A stretch of 64,000 nucleotides of DNA from Torreya grandis (lineage: Eukaryota; Streptophyta; Pinopsida; Cupressales; Taxaceae), in assembly GCA_037957365.1 (NCBI GenBank), contig JARHVA010001924.1, positions 2,134,501 through 2,198,500 on the forward strand, written 5' to 3'. Both the position numbers and the translations under genes were made by a program. Below, piece by piece: positions 24,251-35,900 of this stretch (the first letter of the stretch is position 1; each line of letters opens with the position of its first letter). The notes beneath the pieces were generated by a model. The model worked only from the letters and a program-made list of their open reading frames with translations. It did not search any database and had not been told where the DNA came from.

Positions 24251-25053
24251 TTTAGAGTTATATGATTCACATATGCAGGTGTGGTAGAATTATATACATT
24301 GGTACCATTATTATATCTAAGTTTCAACATGAGACATATATAAGGTGTATATTATATGCAAAGCACACCTAAACTACAAAATCAAATCAACTTTCAGATT
24401 TCAAACACTTTTATGGACTTTAATTCACCAAGTTGGACTATTATGAATTGTATTGATCTAATCTACTATAGTAATTGGTTCACTTTTTGGTATGGTTTAG
24501 GTGATTATTTAAATAACTCAATATTTATGATTTTATAAGTTGGACTTGAATACATCATCCAATGTCACTAAATTTATAATGGTGGTTGACTTAGATAAAC
24601 TCATGATCACTAGGTTATTATTATGATTGGGTTACATGGTTAAGCTAATATGAAATTTTAGGTCACAACTCACATTTTCATCTAAGGTTGGGGGAATGTT
24701 TCCTCCAATATTTTTTATATTTATAAAATTTTATATTTTAAATTTGTCTGAATCTCAATTTCAATGGTTTATAATGATACATCTTTCCAAATCAAATTTC
24801 TAAAAGGTAAAGCAATTGCATCAATACCCATGTATACTCATAAGCCTTTATCTCTTTAATTTCAATCATTTTAATACTTTAAATTTTAGATTAAATGCAT
24901 TGATTATGTATTATAACATTATCTTGATTTTAGTTCAATCACTAACAAAGCACTCAAGTTGGGCTCATGCAAATGCAAGGTGTGTTATGCACACCAAGTA
25001 TGGATTTATTTTCCTTTAAACTAGTAATTTAATTTCTATATTGGGGGGTGGGA

Positions 25054-26392
25054 TTTAGAGATTATTTATGAATTATATATCACCTTAATATTTTACACTT
25101 GGATATTATAGAATTTGGTTATTCCTCTCAATTCTAGAGTTTTTTTATTACTAAAATGATTGTATATACTATCTCTTTATGCCTATTATTTATTTTTTAG
25201 TTTGACTAATGTTATTTTGATGACTCAGAACTTATATCAACTTAGATTGTTATAAGCCTACTTATATTCTATTTATACAAGTTATGGACTTAACACTATT
25301 TTCCAGTTCCCTACTTACATCCCAATTATATCGCTACATAGATGTAAATGTCAGGACCCAATTCAAATGTATAGTGCCCTAAAATTCATATAATTTATAA
25401 ATCAAACATATACATATGGCTATACTAAGTGATTTAATTCTAGATATTATACAAAAGTATTGGTAATATGCATGATCAATATGCAATCATTCCTTGCCTA
25501 GCATAGACCTAGCATAGAAAAATAACTTACAAGTCAATTTACTAAAAACATGTAATCAAACATTCAAGTGAGAAAATATTCCCTATTTCCCCATATTTAC
25601 ATATCAATCATATGTAAAACACATAAATAGTTTTTAAGTGCTCAAGAAATACTCCAAGATCCATATTTTCCAAGTTACAAGATAGGTCATTATTATAATA
25701 GTTTATCACATATTACATCCTTATGCACACACAAGGCCACACACAGGGGAGAACTACATGATTTTGAGGACCTCATCATAGTAGTGTATATGTAGGTCAC
25801 AAAAATTTATAGAGGGATATTTAGGGTTATCTGAACACCCTAAGCTTGAGAACCCACTTTTCCTATAGTTACTATGAAGATGAAGAACTAGGGTTTTTCT
25901 ATTTTATAAGGAGTGATAGTCCATGAGTTATATCTGAGTGCACTAAAGTGAAGGTGACATATAAACCAAAAAAATTCAAGTGGTCACATATAGATCCAAA
26001 AGGTATTCTATACTAGACACCTTCATCCAAGTTAGACAAAATTTTCAACCTAACTGTCTGAGGTCGATGCATGTGTCCAAGGTCATAAAAGTACTTATTA
26101 TAAAATTTGATGGTAGTCTAGAATCTAATATCAGTTTGATTCTTTCATGTTATAGATCCAAAAATTTATTATAATAAAAACCAAATAAGTATATTTTTTT
26201 CATTATCATATCAATATCTCTCATAGATATATTTTCTATTTTAACATATCTCAGTATATAAATTCATAATATTGTTTATTTGAGTTTGAAAATTAATTGT
26301 CCTGTTAAAGAGGTAATTTACCAGCCTTATGCCCTATTTTTCTCTATCACCTTTAAACCTACATTCATTAATGTATATTTTATGGTTAAATA
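25054..26392 (+). repeat. 3' LTR of element B
   Basis: Direct repeat of 20920-22281. The first bases have decayed from TG to TT and the last from CA to TA. The internal 24-nt palindrome seen in the left copy has lost symmetry here (around 25330-25355). Confidence 0.8.
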
Positions 26393-26978
26393 TAAGGGAA
26401 GCACTTTTGATAACTCAAAATATTTAATCTTATGGCCTAGATTGAGGTAGCTAAGCAATTTTAAGAATTAAAAAGGCTATTGGCTAGGCTTTCATTTTGG
26501 GGTGGTAAGTATGCTAGTATAGTTGTGATGGATTTTTTATGTGGGGAGTATGACATCATATTTATTGTCTAATTATGGCATAAAAGGTATGCCAACATGG
26601 TTATGCAACTTAAAGTTTTATTTATAAGACATTGGTAGTTTTGTTTTTCCCATTCTTATATGTGGGAAAGCCCATAAGAATTTAGTGAGTGGTTCTCTTG
26701 GGGTGCTCCTTATTGATATATGGAGATAAGGATTATTTTATTGTTGATATATAATCATGATATCTAATGTTGATGTCTATTATCCCTAATTTCACATTAT
26801 TAATTTTCTCTTCAAGTTTTGGCATAACTAAAGGGGGAAGAATGGTGTGGTTGCTTAGTAGATAACCAAAAATGTGATGAAAATAACCACTAGGTGTGGG
26901 TCATAATATAATATCTAAAGTTTTATGGGGAAAAAATTTTTATTGGTCATAAATTATATAAAACTAATATGGTCCTAC
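26393..26978 (-). pseudogene. Element A fragment between elements B and C
   Basis: Bounded on both sides by LTR ends, so it is part of the host of the nested cluster. On the minus strand it has a moderately open stretch including GYFHHIFGYLLSNH, then PPLVMPKLEEKINNVKLG and IIDINIRYHDYI. No domain is recognised. It is assigned to the A linker between protease and the extra RNase H by position only. Confidence 0.45.
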
Positions 26979-27180
26979 TGTAATCATCTAAAAGTGGTAT
27001 TTAGATTCTAAGAGTGTTGCTTGAGATATTTTATGCCTAGCTTAGCCATAGACCTATCCTAGATCCTTTATCACACTTTTATAGCCATTGTGAAAATCTC
27101 AAACATCTTCTCTTAGATTAAACATAGTCCCAAAAAAAATTTCTTAAATCTTACCTAGTGTGCCCAATAGTCTACCATCT

Positions 27181-27230
27181 GGACACTAGCACCACATTAA
27201 GGACACTAGAGCCACATGGTGCTAGTGTCC
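27181..27230. repeat. Inverted repeat in the element C LTR
   Basis: GGACACTAGCACCA at 27181-27194 is the exact reverse complement of TGGTGCTAGTGTCC at 27217-27230. The 22-bp loop contains a further GGACACTAGAGCCA. The right LTR keeps the structure at 38663-38709 with one arm base changed. Confidence 0.9.
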
Positions 27231-27347
27231 CTAACTTGGTGCTAGTATCCTTTTCCCTAACTCTCCTAAATGGATATATTTTAAAATGTCTACACCTCCT
27301 AAGGTTTGCCTAAGTAAATTTTATTATTTACATAAGATAGAGATATC

Positions 27348-27356
27348 TATAAATAC
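27348..27356 (+). promoter_or_regulatory. TATA box of the element C 5' LTR
   Basis: TATAAATAC at 27348-27356, about 370 bp into the LTR, matches a plant TATA box and sits where a gypsy LTR promoter would. The right LTR has TATATATACAAA at the equivalent place. Confidence 0.55.
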
Positions 27357-29056
27357 AAGACTTTTTGACCTCTATAGATTAGATGGAAAATAGATACAAA
27401 ACCCTATCTAAACAAGAAAAAAGATGAGAAAAATTAAGCTATGTGATCTCTATTTTGTCCTGCTTATACATACTAACATCTATATCTGACCTTAGCCCAT
27501 ATTTAAAAGATTATCAATCTTAAGCACACTCAAGGCACTCATGACCACTCTCATTCTAGCATTCACTTGCACTTGCAATAAGAATTAGGTGGGAGAAATA
27601 CATCAAGCTTGATCTCTCCTCTAAGTATTGGTATGTAAGAAACTCTCTTAAAATTGAGGTGTTAAAGATATCCATCTTATCCTAATAATGAACACACATT
27701 TTCATATCATGCCATACTTACAAGTCAGATTAAGGTTACACCCTAAATCATATTTTCTAGGCATAATATAAAGTTTCATATTTCATGTGTGCAAGAACAA
27801 GACCTAAAAACATTGGCATAGGTGCTCCCAAAAAATAGGAACAATCATTCAAAGAGGACACTAGCAACATTTTAAAGATACTAGAGCAACTTGGCACTAC
27901 TTTCCTAGTGGGGTGATACTATATAGTGAGCAATCAGATCTTGGGATCATGTTATTGACACTTAGACCTATCTAAAACCCAATTTTTAGAACCTAGATCT
28001 TCCACAATAGTCACTTTCTATATACATATCTCTATTTATGCATATTTATTACTATTTTTAGAAATTTAAAAGAATTCAAAATACATAGCAAATCAATGTT
28101 TAATTATTGTATATTATTTAACTTATTTAGATGACTCACTCCTTTAATATAACTTACATATTTGAATAGGTAAAACCCCATAAAGTTAAATCATTTTGTG
28201 AACTTGACTTATGTCAAATATTACTTCAAACCCTAATTTACATTAATCAAATTTTTTGTGCAATAAATTGGGCCTGTATACTTTATTTTTTTTAATTTTT
28301 AGACAACCTAGCTAATTAAATTATTTTTTATTAAAAAGTGCCTATATATTAATATAAAATAAAATATGGTATAATGTTAATCATATAAAAAAATGGATGA
28401 AAAATCCACACCCCATGAGCAAGTCCACACTGAGAGGTAAGATAAACCCCCCAAGAAAATTCATAAAATGTCATCACAAAGTGACAACACCAAAAAAGCT
28501 ACATCACATCATATGCCATTAAATCAAAGAAATCAAAGTAAAAATATCATTAATGAAAACACTTATGTAGAATCAGTGAATATAGATGTTGGGGGAGGTG
28601 GAGGAGTTGATGGACCTTAAGGCTTATCACCCCATCCTCTCATGGTTAAAGGATCTCCATCATCAAGTAAGGGCTCCTAACTATAATTTTGCTGCTCTTT
28701 CAAGGTCTCAATTTGATTTATTTTAGGGGAAATAGTATAGACAGGGGAATTTTCATTGGGGAGGTAGACCCCAACCTCTATTTTTACCATCCTATGATGG
28801 GGGAAGATATCCATATCTTGTACCATCACCTACAGAGTTAGAGGAACCACTCTGACCAGCATAACTAGGAGAAGACCAATGAGGTGGTGACTAGTATGGG
28901 GAGTAGCTCTTACATCTAGTTTTGGATCACTTTCACCTTGGCCCACATCTTCATCCTTAGGGGGTAAAGGAATTTATGGGGGATTAGGAAGTTCTTAGTT
29001 GATTGCACATGGGTTGTTCCCCCAATGATCAAGTAAATGTTGAAGGTGGTTGAGTT

Positions 29057-29420
29057 CTAGATGGACCTTATTTGTTTGGATTTTAATTTGAGGAGTGACA
29101 TTAGAGAGAACAGCAATTTTGTTAGAAATAGAAAAATTATGTTACATCTCTTCATGATTAAAGCAAGTATAGTTCCTAGCTTTCCAAATTTGAAAAATAA
29201 TATCAGATCAAAAAATATTTCAAAATATATTTTATTTAGTAGGAAACATAGATGAGTCCCCCAAATCTTCCAAATGAATAATTTCAAGAAAAATGGATAG
29301 AAAATGGAATGGATCTATTGCCACACAGACTGAGTATGGGGAAAAAACCAAAATAAGTGTTTAATTATTTTTGGTTGATGGTAGGATGGGTAGATGGGGT
29401 TAGACACCCATAGATGCTTG
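29057..29420 (-). pseudogene. LINE ORF2: zinc-finger RT-associated domain relic
   Basis: The minus strand reads IKHLFWFFPHTQSVWQ, stop, IHSIF then KLFIWKIWGTHL. This corresponds to the plant zf-RVT pattern in which 'HLFxxCPxxxxVW' holds the last His and Cys ligands. The Cys is replaced by Phe. It follows the RT in the same orientation. Confidence 0.65.
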
Positions 29421-30420
29421 AGTTGATCACCCACATGAAAGCCCTAGTAGAGAAGGCACCATAAAATTTAATATTTTTGGGATCAATAGAAGCAAACCAT
29501 AGTGTGTTGAAATGCCTAGCCCAAATCCTTTCATGAGAATGTATATTTCATCTAATATTGATGTTTATAATTTGTCTATTAGACTAGTAGAGATAAATTC
29601 CTTTCACCAAACCTTAGGTATTATAATTATCTATAATATAGATGAATCCTTATAATACAATAACATATAGGGAAGGGAATAAATGGTAACCTTACCTTAT
29701 GGAGTGATACATCTCAAACCAGGAAGACTAGGTGCCACTAATAGTAATACAAGCCCCTACATCCTAAAATAGCATATTAAAAGTCTAAAAAAACTTTGGG
29801 TTAAACCCTAGTGCCTAAAGCATTAACAAAATAAAAGACCACTCAATACAATCATAAGTCTTTTCAAAGTCAATATTTACAAACAAGGCCTTTTGATTAT
29901 AAAGTCTATCCCATTCCATACCTTCCTAGATAATGATGACATTATCTAGGATGAACCTATTTTGTATGAATCATGTTTATTCACTTTTAAAAATTAAATG
30001 GAGAATGTGTTTTACCCTGAGATCTAGAGCCTTATAAATAATCTTATAGGATAATTGAGCAAAGTAATAGGTCTCTAGTTTGTGATAATTTTAGGATCAC
30101 TAGCATTGGGGATGAATGTAATATTACCCTAATTTATAAGTTTTCCCAAGGAATTCATAAGAAATAATTCAATCTAAACCTAGTTCAAATTAGGGCCAAC
30201 AATGTCCCACAGGGTTTGATAAAACTCACATAGGAATCCATCAATTCTTGGAGCTTTGTCCATAGCCATTTGTTTAACAACCTCATGAAGTTCACTAAGG
30301 AATAAAGGTATGTCACAAGTAATTATTTGAGAATTGGAAACTTTGAAGAGCACAACCTAAAGACATTAAAGGAGAGTTACCTCCATTTTTGGAGAATAAT
30401 CTTGCATTGATAAAACACCA
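29421..30420 (-). pseudogene. LINE ORF2: reverse transcriptase relic
   Basis: The best part (29.80-30.09 kb) reads SYKIIYKALDLRVKH, then FIQNRFILDNVIII, EGMEWDRLYNQKALFVNIDF, and EKTYDCIEWSFILLML. This is the L1-type RT segment 'RPISLLNVxYKIIxKxLA..., QxGFIxGRxIxDNI..., DxEKAYDxxxW'. Frames change several times. The enzyme would copy LINE RNA at a nicked chromosomal site. Confidence 0.88.
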
Positions 30421-30879
30421 TGATAATGATGTAAAAAGGCTTATAAAATGTTAGGAAGTTTGGTAAGTCTTGCATTTCATTCCTTAACAACTTTGATTCT
30501 ATTAATATTTATCCTAAAATGAAGGAGGGAAAAGAAGTCCTTGGTCACTTTATCACCAATTTTGCTCTAGTGAATATAGGATCTTAGTTGAGCTCCTATA
30601 GCTTTGTGTGTTTCCTCAATTTGGAGATTTTTCTTTCATTGTGTCACTTGAGTTTAAAGGTGGGCATTAAAAGGTGCCTACTCTAGTTCCTATTAAGCAT
30701 GAATAAACTCACAATTTATGGCATTATGAAAACACCATTTAAATATTGATGTTTGCTTGCCATAGATCTAAATAAATGTGGAAGTTTGAGTTAGTGACAT
30801 AGACCACCATTGAATCCAACTAGTATCTCCTTTTGGTCGAGGAACTAAGTTCCAATTTATAAAAATATGACCCACTATT

Positions 30880-31860
30880 ATTTTATGTTTGAGGTGGGTA
30901 GTATTGAGATAGAATCACATGGATACAAGATTGAATCAAGGAGAAGTACATTCAAAATGAAAGAAAATGGGTTGATTATCTGAGAGAAAAGTATCTAGAA
31001 TGAAATAAATAAGCTTGTCCTTGATTCAAGAAAAATAAAAAAGGTCTACTCAGCAAGCAAAGATCTCTCAAGATACTAAAGCACCCTATCATCCCCTTGG
31101 CATAAGTTAGACCAAGTGAATGATGTGGAGTCTAAATCCTTCCTCTATTATTGGTTAGGATCAAAAACCATAAGTTTGTTATGCATGTAGAACCATGCCT
31201 ACCACTCACCATCACATCATCCCATTAGAAGGTTTCTTTCTTTTTCCTCAGCTAACTCCACCATATTAAAGTCATTATAGAGGATCCAATGGGAATTTGA
31301 GAGAGAGTTGGCCAACCATCTCCACATGGATGCCCACTCCATAACATAATTAGAGGCATATAAATTAACCAACCTAATAATGTAATTATTTAAATAAAAA
31401 AAGTTCCACAACACTCGATGGGTAGTGTTTGATCCTAAAGAAATAATGTTTTGAGCCATTTATAAAAGCCAAAAAAGTGATGGCCTACCATGCCAAATGT
31501 CATTCCCAATGGATTTATAAATTGTCAAAGTAAAATGATCCATATATCATTCTAAAACAAGAAGCTATAAATCTTGACTTATTACAAACAAATAATTTTC
31601 ATGTTACTGAAAAATTGGTAACTATTCTTGACCACATACTTATGTGGTGGATCAATAAGACCTAAAAAAAATTAAAGAATACAAAATCATTGGATAGGAT
31701 TAATATGCATTTCATTCTCCTTAGAGAGACCTTTTAAAATGATAAAACTATTATACATAAGGTTACTATGCATGCAATCATTCATAGTAAATGGTTGTCG
31801 CTTGTGTGCCAATATTCCTCTGCTTCAAGGGATGGAGATGGGTTGTGATAATATCATAAA
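30880..31860 (-). pseudogene. LINE ORF2: endonuclease relic
   Basis: The open piece 31217-31459 contains RVLWNFFYLNNYIIRLVNLY, ASNYVMEWASMWRWLANSLS and HWILYNDFNMVE, the L1 apurinic-like endonuclease core in which 'GDFN' carries a catalytic Asp and Asn. Here Gly is replaced by Asn. Downstream, FTWSN, QGDDRVL and YLERSLLAE give the 'FTWSN...LDR' end of the domain, again with stops. Confidence 0.88.
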
Positions 31861-31883
31861 ATATATTTTTGGTCTAAAATGAC

Positions 31884-32938
31884 CTAACTCCTATCTTCCT
31901 TGGGGTCACTCACCCTAGGAGAGCGTTTTGATAAAGACACTAAAGGTGGTATCTTAACTAGCGAGGCCATTCCATTCAGTGTACATATAATAGGTGGAGA
32001 TACTTTGGTGGGAATGGTAGGCATGTCAGTAGAGTTTTTCATAACATTATTACTAGTGGGATGGAATGATAAATTTTGTGGCTTTCTGCCACCTTTGGAA
32101 GAGTTATTATTATTTTTTTGTTGGTGATGGTAGTCCAACCATCAACATTACCATTCAAAGCTTTGGCATTAGATTTTCCCTTTTCTTGAGGAGTAGTGGG
32201 CATGTAAACCATTAGAGGGCACTCCCAAATCATGTGGTCTAAGGATTGGCACTAAAAAAAGTGTTTGACAAGTTGAATAAATAACATGCTAATAAAAATG
32301 GTTAGAGCCAATTTGTATATCAATAGAATATTTCAAATAATGGGACAAATCAAATTCCACACAAATCCTCTTCTAAGGATTATCCATATTAAATTTATTT
32401 TACTCATGGTAGATAAATCATCCTATGGGTTTTATGAGTTGGTCAATAAAACCTTAGAGGGGAAGTGGAAGGCCAATAAATTCAACCCAAACATGCACTT
32501 TTAGTTTTGTGTGTTCAAGGAGTTGAAATCCCTGAGTCCAATGAGAAAATATGACCAAAATGTTATGAATGAACCAAGGCCCATGTTTAATAATAGCTTT
32601 TCCCTATTCTAGGTTATAAAAGTAAAACAAAAAAATCCCTTTGTAAGATTTTGGACTCCCTCAGGTTTCACACCATGTCCTTACTAGTGGTTGTGAACAC
32701 ATTGCTTCAAAAGTCTCTTTAGGGGGACTCGGCCAAAAAAATAACCAATTAAAGTAAAATTTTCAAATAAATGACAAGCTTTGTCAAATTTGGGCACATC
32801 TATAATAACATCAGGTAATGGATAATTAGATTCAAGATTAATTTCCTTTCCTACTTTAGGGCCATGGTTGTGCTCATTCACTCTAGCTTTCTCTACATCC
32901 ATAGATGTACATATGGAGGTGGTAGTCATTGAATAAAG
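31884..32938 (-). pseudogene. LINE ORF1 (DUF4283-type) relic with zinc knuckle
   Basis: The N-terminal open piece (32684-32929) has SMDVEKARVNEH and FENFTLIGYFFGRVPLKRL, matching the 'LVGRFFGxRP...ALxxW' core of plant LINE ORF1 proteins of the DUF4283 type, which bind LINE RNA. At 32.21-32.27 kb, FF, stop, CQSLDHMIWECPL is a C-x2-C-x4-H-x4-C knuckle that has lost its first Cys. The rest (31884-32233) is Ser/Asn/Pro-rich and open in pieces. Confidence 0.78.
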
Positions 32939-33060
32939 GGTAACACCTAATCACCCAAAGGCATAATTTCCAATCAAAATTATAAATTAATTCAAATAAA
33001 TTAAAATCCTACCTAGAGACATGATGATCGATAGTATGACAAACCTAAAACCTAATCAAT

Positions 33061-33354
33061 ACAGAACAAACATCCTAAGGTTTCTCCTCCATGTTGGAAC
33101 CTTTTTAACTATACATTACATTAAAAAATTAGAGATTATTTAATATCTAAGTTATTAAAAATAAATCAATTTCATATTAGGGTTTCAATTTATTTAAATA
33201 TAATTAAAATTATGCAAAGAAACCCTATATTCAAACCCTAACCCTAGATGCTTTTACAGTTTGTATCTTTTTTTTCCTATTTTCATTACATGATATCAAA
33301 TTTTTAGAATTCATATATTACATTTTAGTATCTCTATTCCAATTTTTTTACTAT
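33061..33354 (+). other. Element C leader or flank of the LINE, non-coding
   Basis: AT-rich with no coding signal. It contains AAACCCTAACCCTAG (33233-33247), two telomere-like units, too short to mean more than chance. The LINE 5' end and the element C leader meet somewhere here. Confidence 0.4.
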
Positions 33355-34512
33355 ATGGCATCTAACAAAGTTATCTCTCTTCCATTAAGAAGAAGTGCTA
33401 GACTAAATCCTATAGAGCATATTCAGATTCCTACTATCCAAGCCTATAACATGAACAAGGAACCTATCATAGCTCTAAATCTAAATCCTTCACATACTGA
33501 TTATGTGGATTTCAATGATAATGCATCTGAAAATGAAAATTACAACCAAGATCAAGATGAGGTACATAATGAGAATTAGGACACTCTCCTTCCACTTAAT
33601 AATAATGACATAATTATCAACAAATATGAGGTATTACAAGGATTTAGAGATAGAATTAGGGATTATCCCCTTGATCATGCACAAATCCTAAAATCCATAT
33701 TAGAAATCAATAATAAAACAAATAATGGTCAATCTTAAATTCCCCTAGTTAATAATATTATTACACCTCTAGTGGGGCCAACTCAACCAACTAAACTAGC
33801 ATAACCTAAGATTGTTATTCAACAACCATTAGTGATATCTACACCATTGTGGCTAGTTATTCCAATTCATATGTACAATCCCTTATGCATAAGATTCATA
33901 CTCTATATTCTAAGGTGTTACATATTGAGAAGGTAGCCACTACGCCATCACATGCCTTAGATTCCAAAATTGTCTTATCTACACCTTTGGCACATCACAT
34001 AGAGATAACACCCTTTCCATCTAGTTTCATGGCACCCAAGCTTACATTATATGATGGCAAGGGTTACCTAGAGCATCATCTCATAGATTTTCATGTAGCA
34101 TACTTGTACTATCTAATGATTAGCTTCTTATGAAGTTATTTCCATGAAATCTCAAGGATTATGACCTATAGTGGTTCTATGATTTACCTAATCAATATAT
34201 CATGGCATTCAATCATTTATCTAACATGTTTATATCACACTTCTCTATAAACACTAGTGATAAGATATCATATGCATAAGTGGCATAGTTAAAGTAAAAC
34301 TTGAATGAGTTTATTACAGATTATGTCTTATGATACAAGACTATATTAGCCAAAATGACTATCCCCATGGTAGAGAGAGTGCTTCAGGACATATTTAAAC
34401 AAAGTATCCTACCATCATTACACAAATCTATTTTATTCAAGAAGTTTCCTACATTAATTGATTTGAGCCACACAATCAAGGAAAGAGAGGTCAAGCACTT
34501 ATAAATGGACAA
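33355..34512 (+). pseudogene. Element C: gypsy Gag relic
   Basis: It starts at an ATG with MASNKVISLPLRRSARLNP and continues with stops and a frame change into 33849-34133: SFMAPKLTLYDGKGYLEHHL (the 'PKLxxYDGxxDPxxHL' entry of the retrotransposon gag domain), then WFYDLPNQYIMAFNHLSNMF with ISHFSIN, the 'WF..LP..SI..F..L...F...F' core. Further on come ITDYVL-YKTILAKMTIPM, ERVLQDIFKQSILPSLHKS and FKKFPTLIDL with KEREVKHL. The structural protein is complete in outline but broken by several stops. Confidence 0.88.
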
Positions 34513-35154
34513 AATAATGTACGTAAATGGATTATAATTAAATATTAAGAGTTAAAACAAACCTCTATACAAGGTAAGGACCACATAAAACAAACAGGAT
34601 CAAAAGGCTATAATCAACACATCTTTTAAGCCATCTCTTAGATTGGTTTTCTCCACTCCTCAGTATAGAGTTTTTACTAATCTTCTAGAATCACCAGCAT
34701 GGGTTCTACAATGTCTCTTATAATGAAATTTCATATCTATCCCTCCCATTAAATACTTTGATACGACATAAAATATTCTAATGAACTATGATTCAAATAC
34801 ATTCTATGATTATCATAGGGCACTAGGTCACATGGCAAATAGATGCATTATCCTAAAGTAAAAGATACAAGATCTAATTGAATTTATTATTATTGATGTG
34901 GGCACACCCATAAAGGAACCAAAATAAAAAAAATAGAGTCTAAGTCACTAAATATCTTTTTAGATCCTTTCCCAAAGCATATAATGAATGAGGTAGGGGA
35001 GGATCAGGTGTTCACTTTACATACTAAGTGCATCCACCACCATATTCATATCACATTGTTATAAAGGAGACACATCCATTGCATAACATTATTGGCATAT
35101 ATCATGTTATAGGCCACCTAGACCACTTATGACATTTCTAGATTAGGAGATTAT

Positions 35155-35900
35155 GTATGATGACACAGATTTACATGTGCTCTTTATATGAGCATACATT
35201 GACCACCATCTTATTTAGAGTGTTATGGTTGACAATGGGTCAAGCATAATCATGTGCATTATGACACTCTTACATCACTTGGGTTACATATAACATGATA
35301 TATTCCCCATAGATAAAATCATTAGTGGTTTTAATGGCCATTTTTAGAGCTCTATTAGGGAGATTGTGCTTCCACTACAGGTTAGACCAGTACTCATAAC
35401 CACTTAGTTCCTATTAGTACCTAGTATAGGTCTATTTGACATATTATTGGACAATCCATGGGTATAATGGCTCTAATACATCCCATTATAGTACACTAAT
35501 GCCTAAATTACATACATGCCAATCAATTGGTTAAATTTGAGGGTGTCTCATATAAGTATCCTCTACCCATCCCATAGGTAGTTCCAACATAATTTCAAAT
35601 TACCCTAACATCATAAATACTAGTTATAGTTCCATCACCATTACCATATATTGCATGGTTATTAGTTATAGTATATAATATGACTCATATACATACATCA
35701 CAATGTTCAGTAGAGCCATCAGTACAAGACATGTTATATTTAATTTTATCAACACATGTGCATACTCTCTCATGGAGACCATTACTAGAGAGATCTCTTC
35801 ATCATAGATGTGTCATATATTTTAGGGGACCTCCCTCTACTCATTTTAATCCAAGATTAGTTTTATAGGGTTATATGTGTTCTCAACATAAGGTACCTAC
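35155..35900 (+). pseudogene. Element C: gypsy protease relic and C-terminal extension
   Basis: The plus strand gives VMVDNGSSIIMCIMTLLHHL (catalytic Asp codon at 35231-35233; D-N-G-S is usual for Tat-type plant gypsy proteases), then ISGFNGHF, SIREIVLPLQVRPVLITT, and FDILLDNPWV (normally 'LLGRPW'). After it, YKYPLPIP and a Pro/Thr/His-rich region to about 35.9 kb stay fairly open. The signal then fades, and nothing like RT follows. Confidence 0.82.

Larger units (their letters stand above)
22282..25053 (+). other. Interior of element B
   Basis: It is 2.77 kb long and AT-rich, without protease, RT or integrase motifs on either strand. It carries one start-like coding relic and two groups of short repeats, all listed separately, plus the terminal purine tract at 25043-25053. 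Confidence 0.65.
20920..26392 (+). mobile_element. Element B: LTR retrotransposon with almost no coding content, nested in A
   Basis: Two long direct repeats (20920-22281 and 25054-26392) enclose a 2.77-kb interior. A purine tract, GGGGGGTGGGA, lies just before the right repeat, so the element reads on the plus strand. The left LTR begins TGTCTAGAAG and ends TAAACA; in the right LTR these have decayed to TTTAGAG and TAAATA. Only one short coding relic is visible inside. The length and lack of pol fit a non-autonomous large-LTR element. Flanks AGGAA (20915) and AGGGA (26395) might be a decayed target duplication, but need a 2-base shift of the boundary. It interrupts element A upstream of its extra RNase H. 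Confidence 0.8.
26979..28193 (+). repeat. 5' LTR of element C
   Basis: It is about 1215 bp and matches 38460-39664 over its length, including GGACACTAGCACCACATTAA and the TATA-box region. It contains a 14-bp perfect inverted repeat (27181-27194 and 27217-27230) described separately. Confidence 0.88.
28281..33060 (-). mobile_element. L1-like LINE relic nested in element C, minus strand
   Basis: Reading from high to low coordinates there is an ORF1 relic (32.93-31.88 kb) and an ORF2 relic with endonuclease (31.8-30.9 kb), reverse transcriptase (30.4-29.5 kb) and zinc-finger connection (29.4-29.25 kb). The low end has a T-rich run at 28281-28300 on the plus strand, a possible poly(A) tail. Target duplications were not found and both ends are approximate. 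Confidence 0.8.

Noticed and set aside
33233..33247. Telomere-like AAACCCTAACCCTAG
   Set aside because: Only two units in AT-rich DNA, where CCCTAA-like words occur often (CCCTAA also appears nearby as single copies). There is no array.
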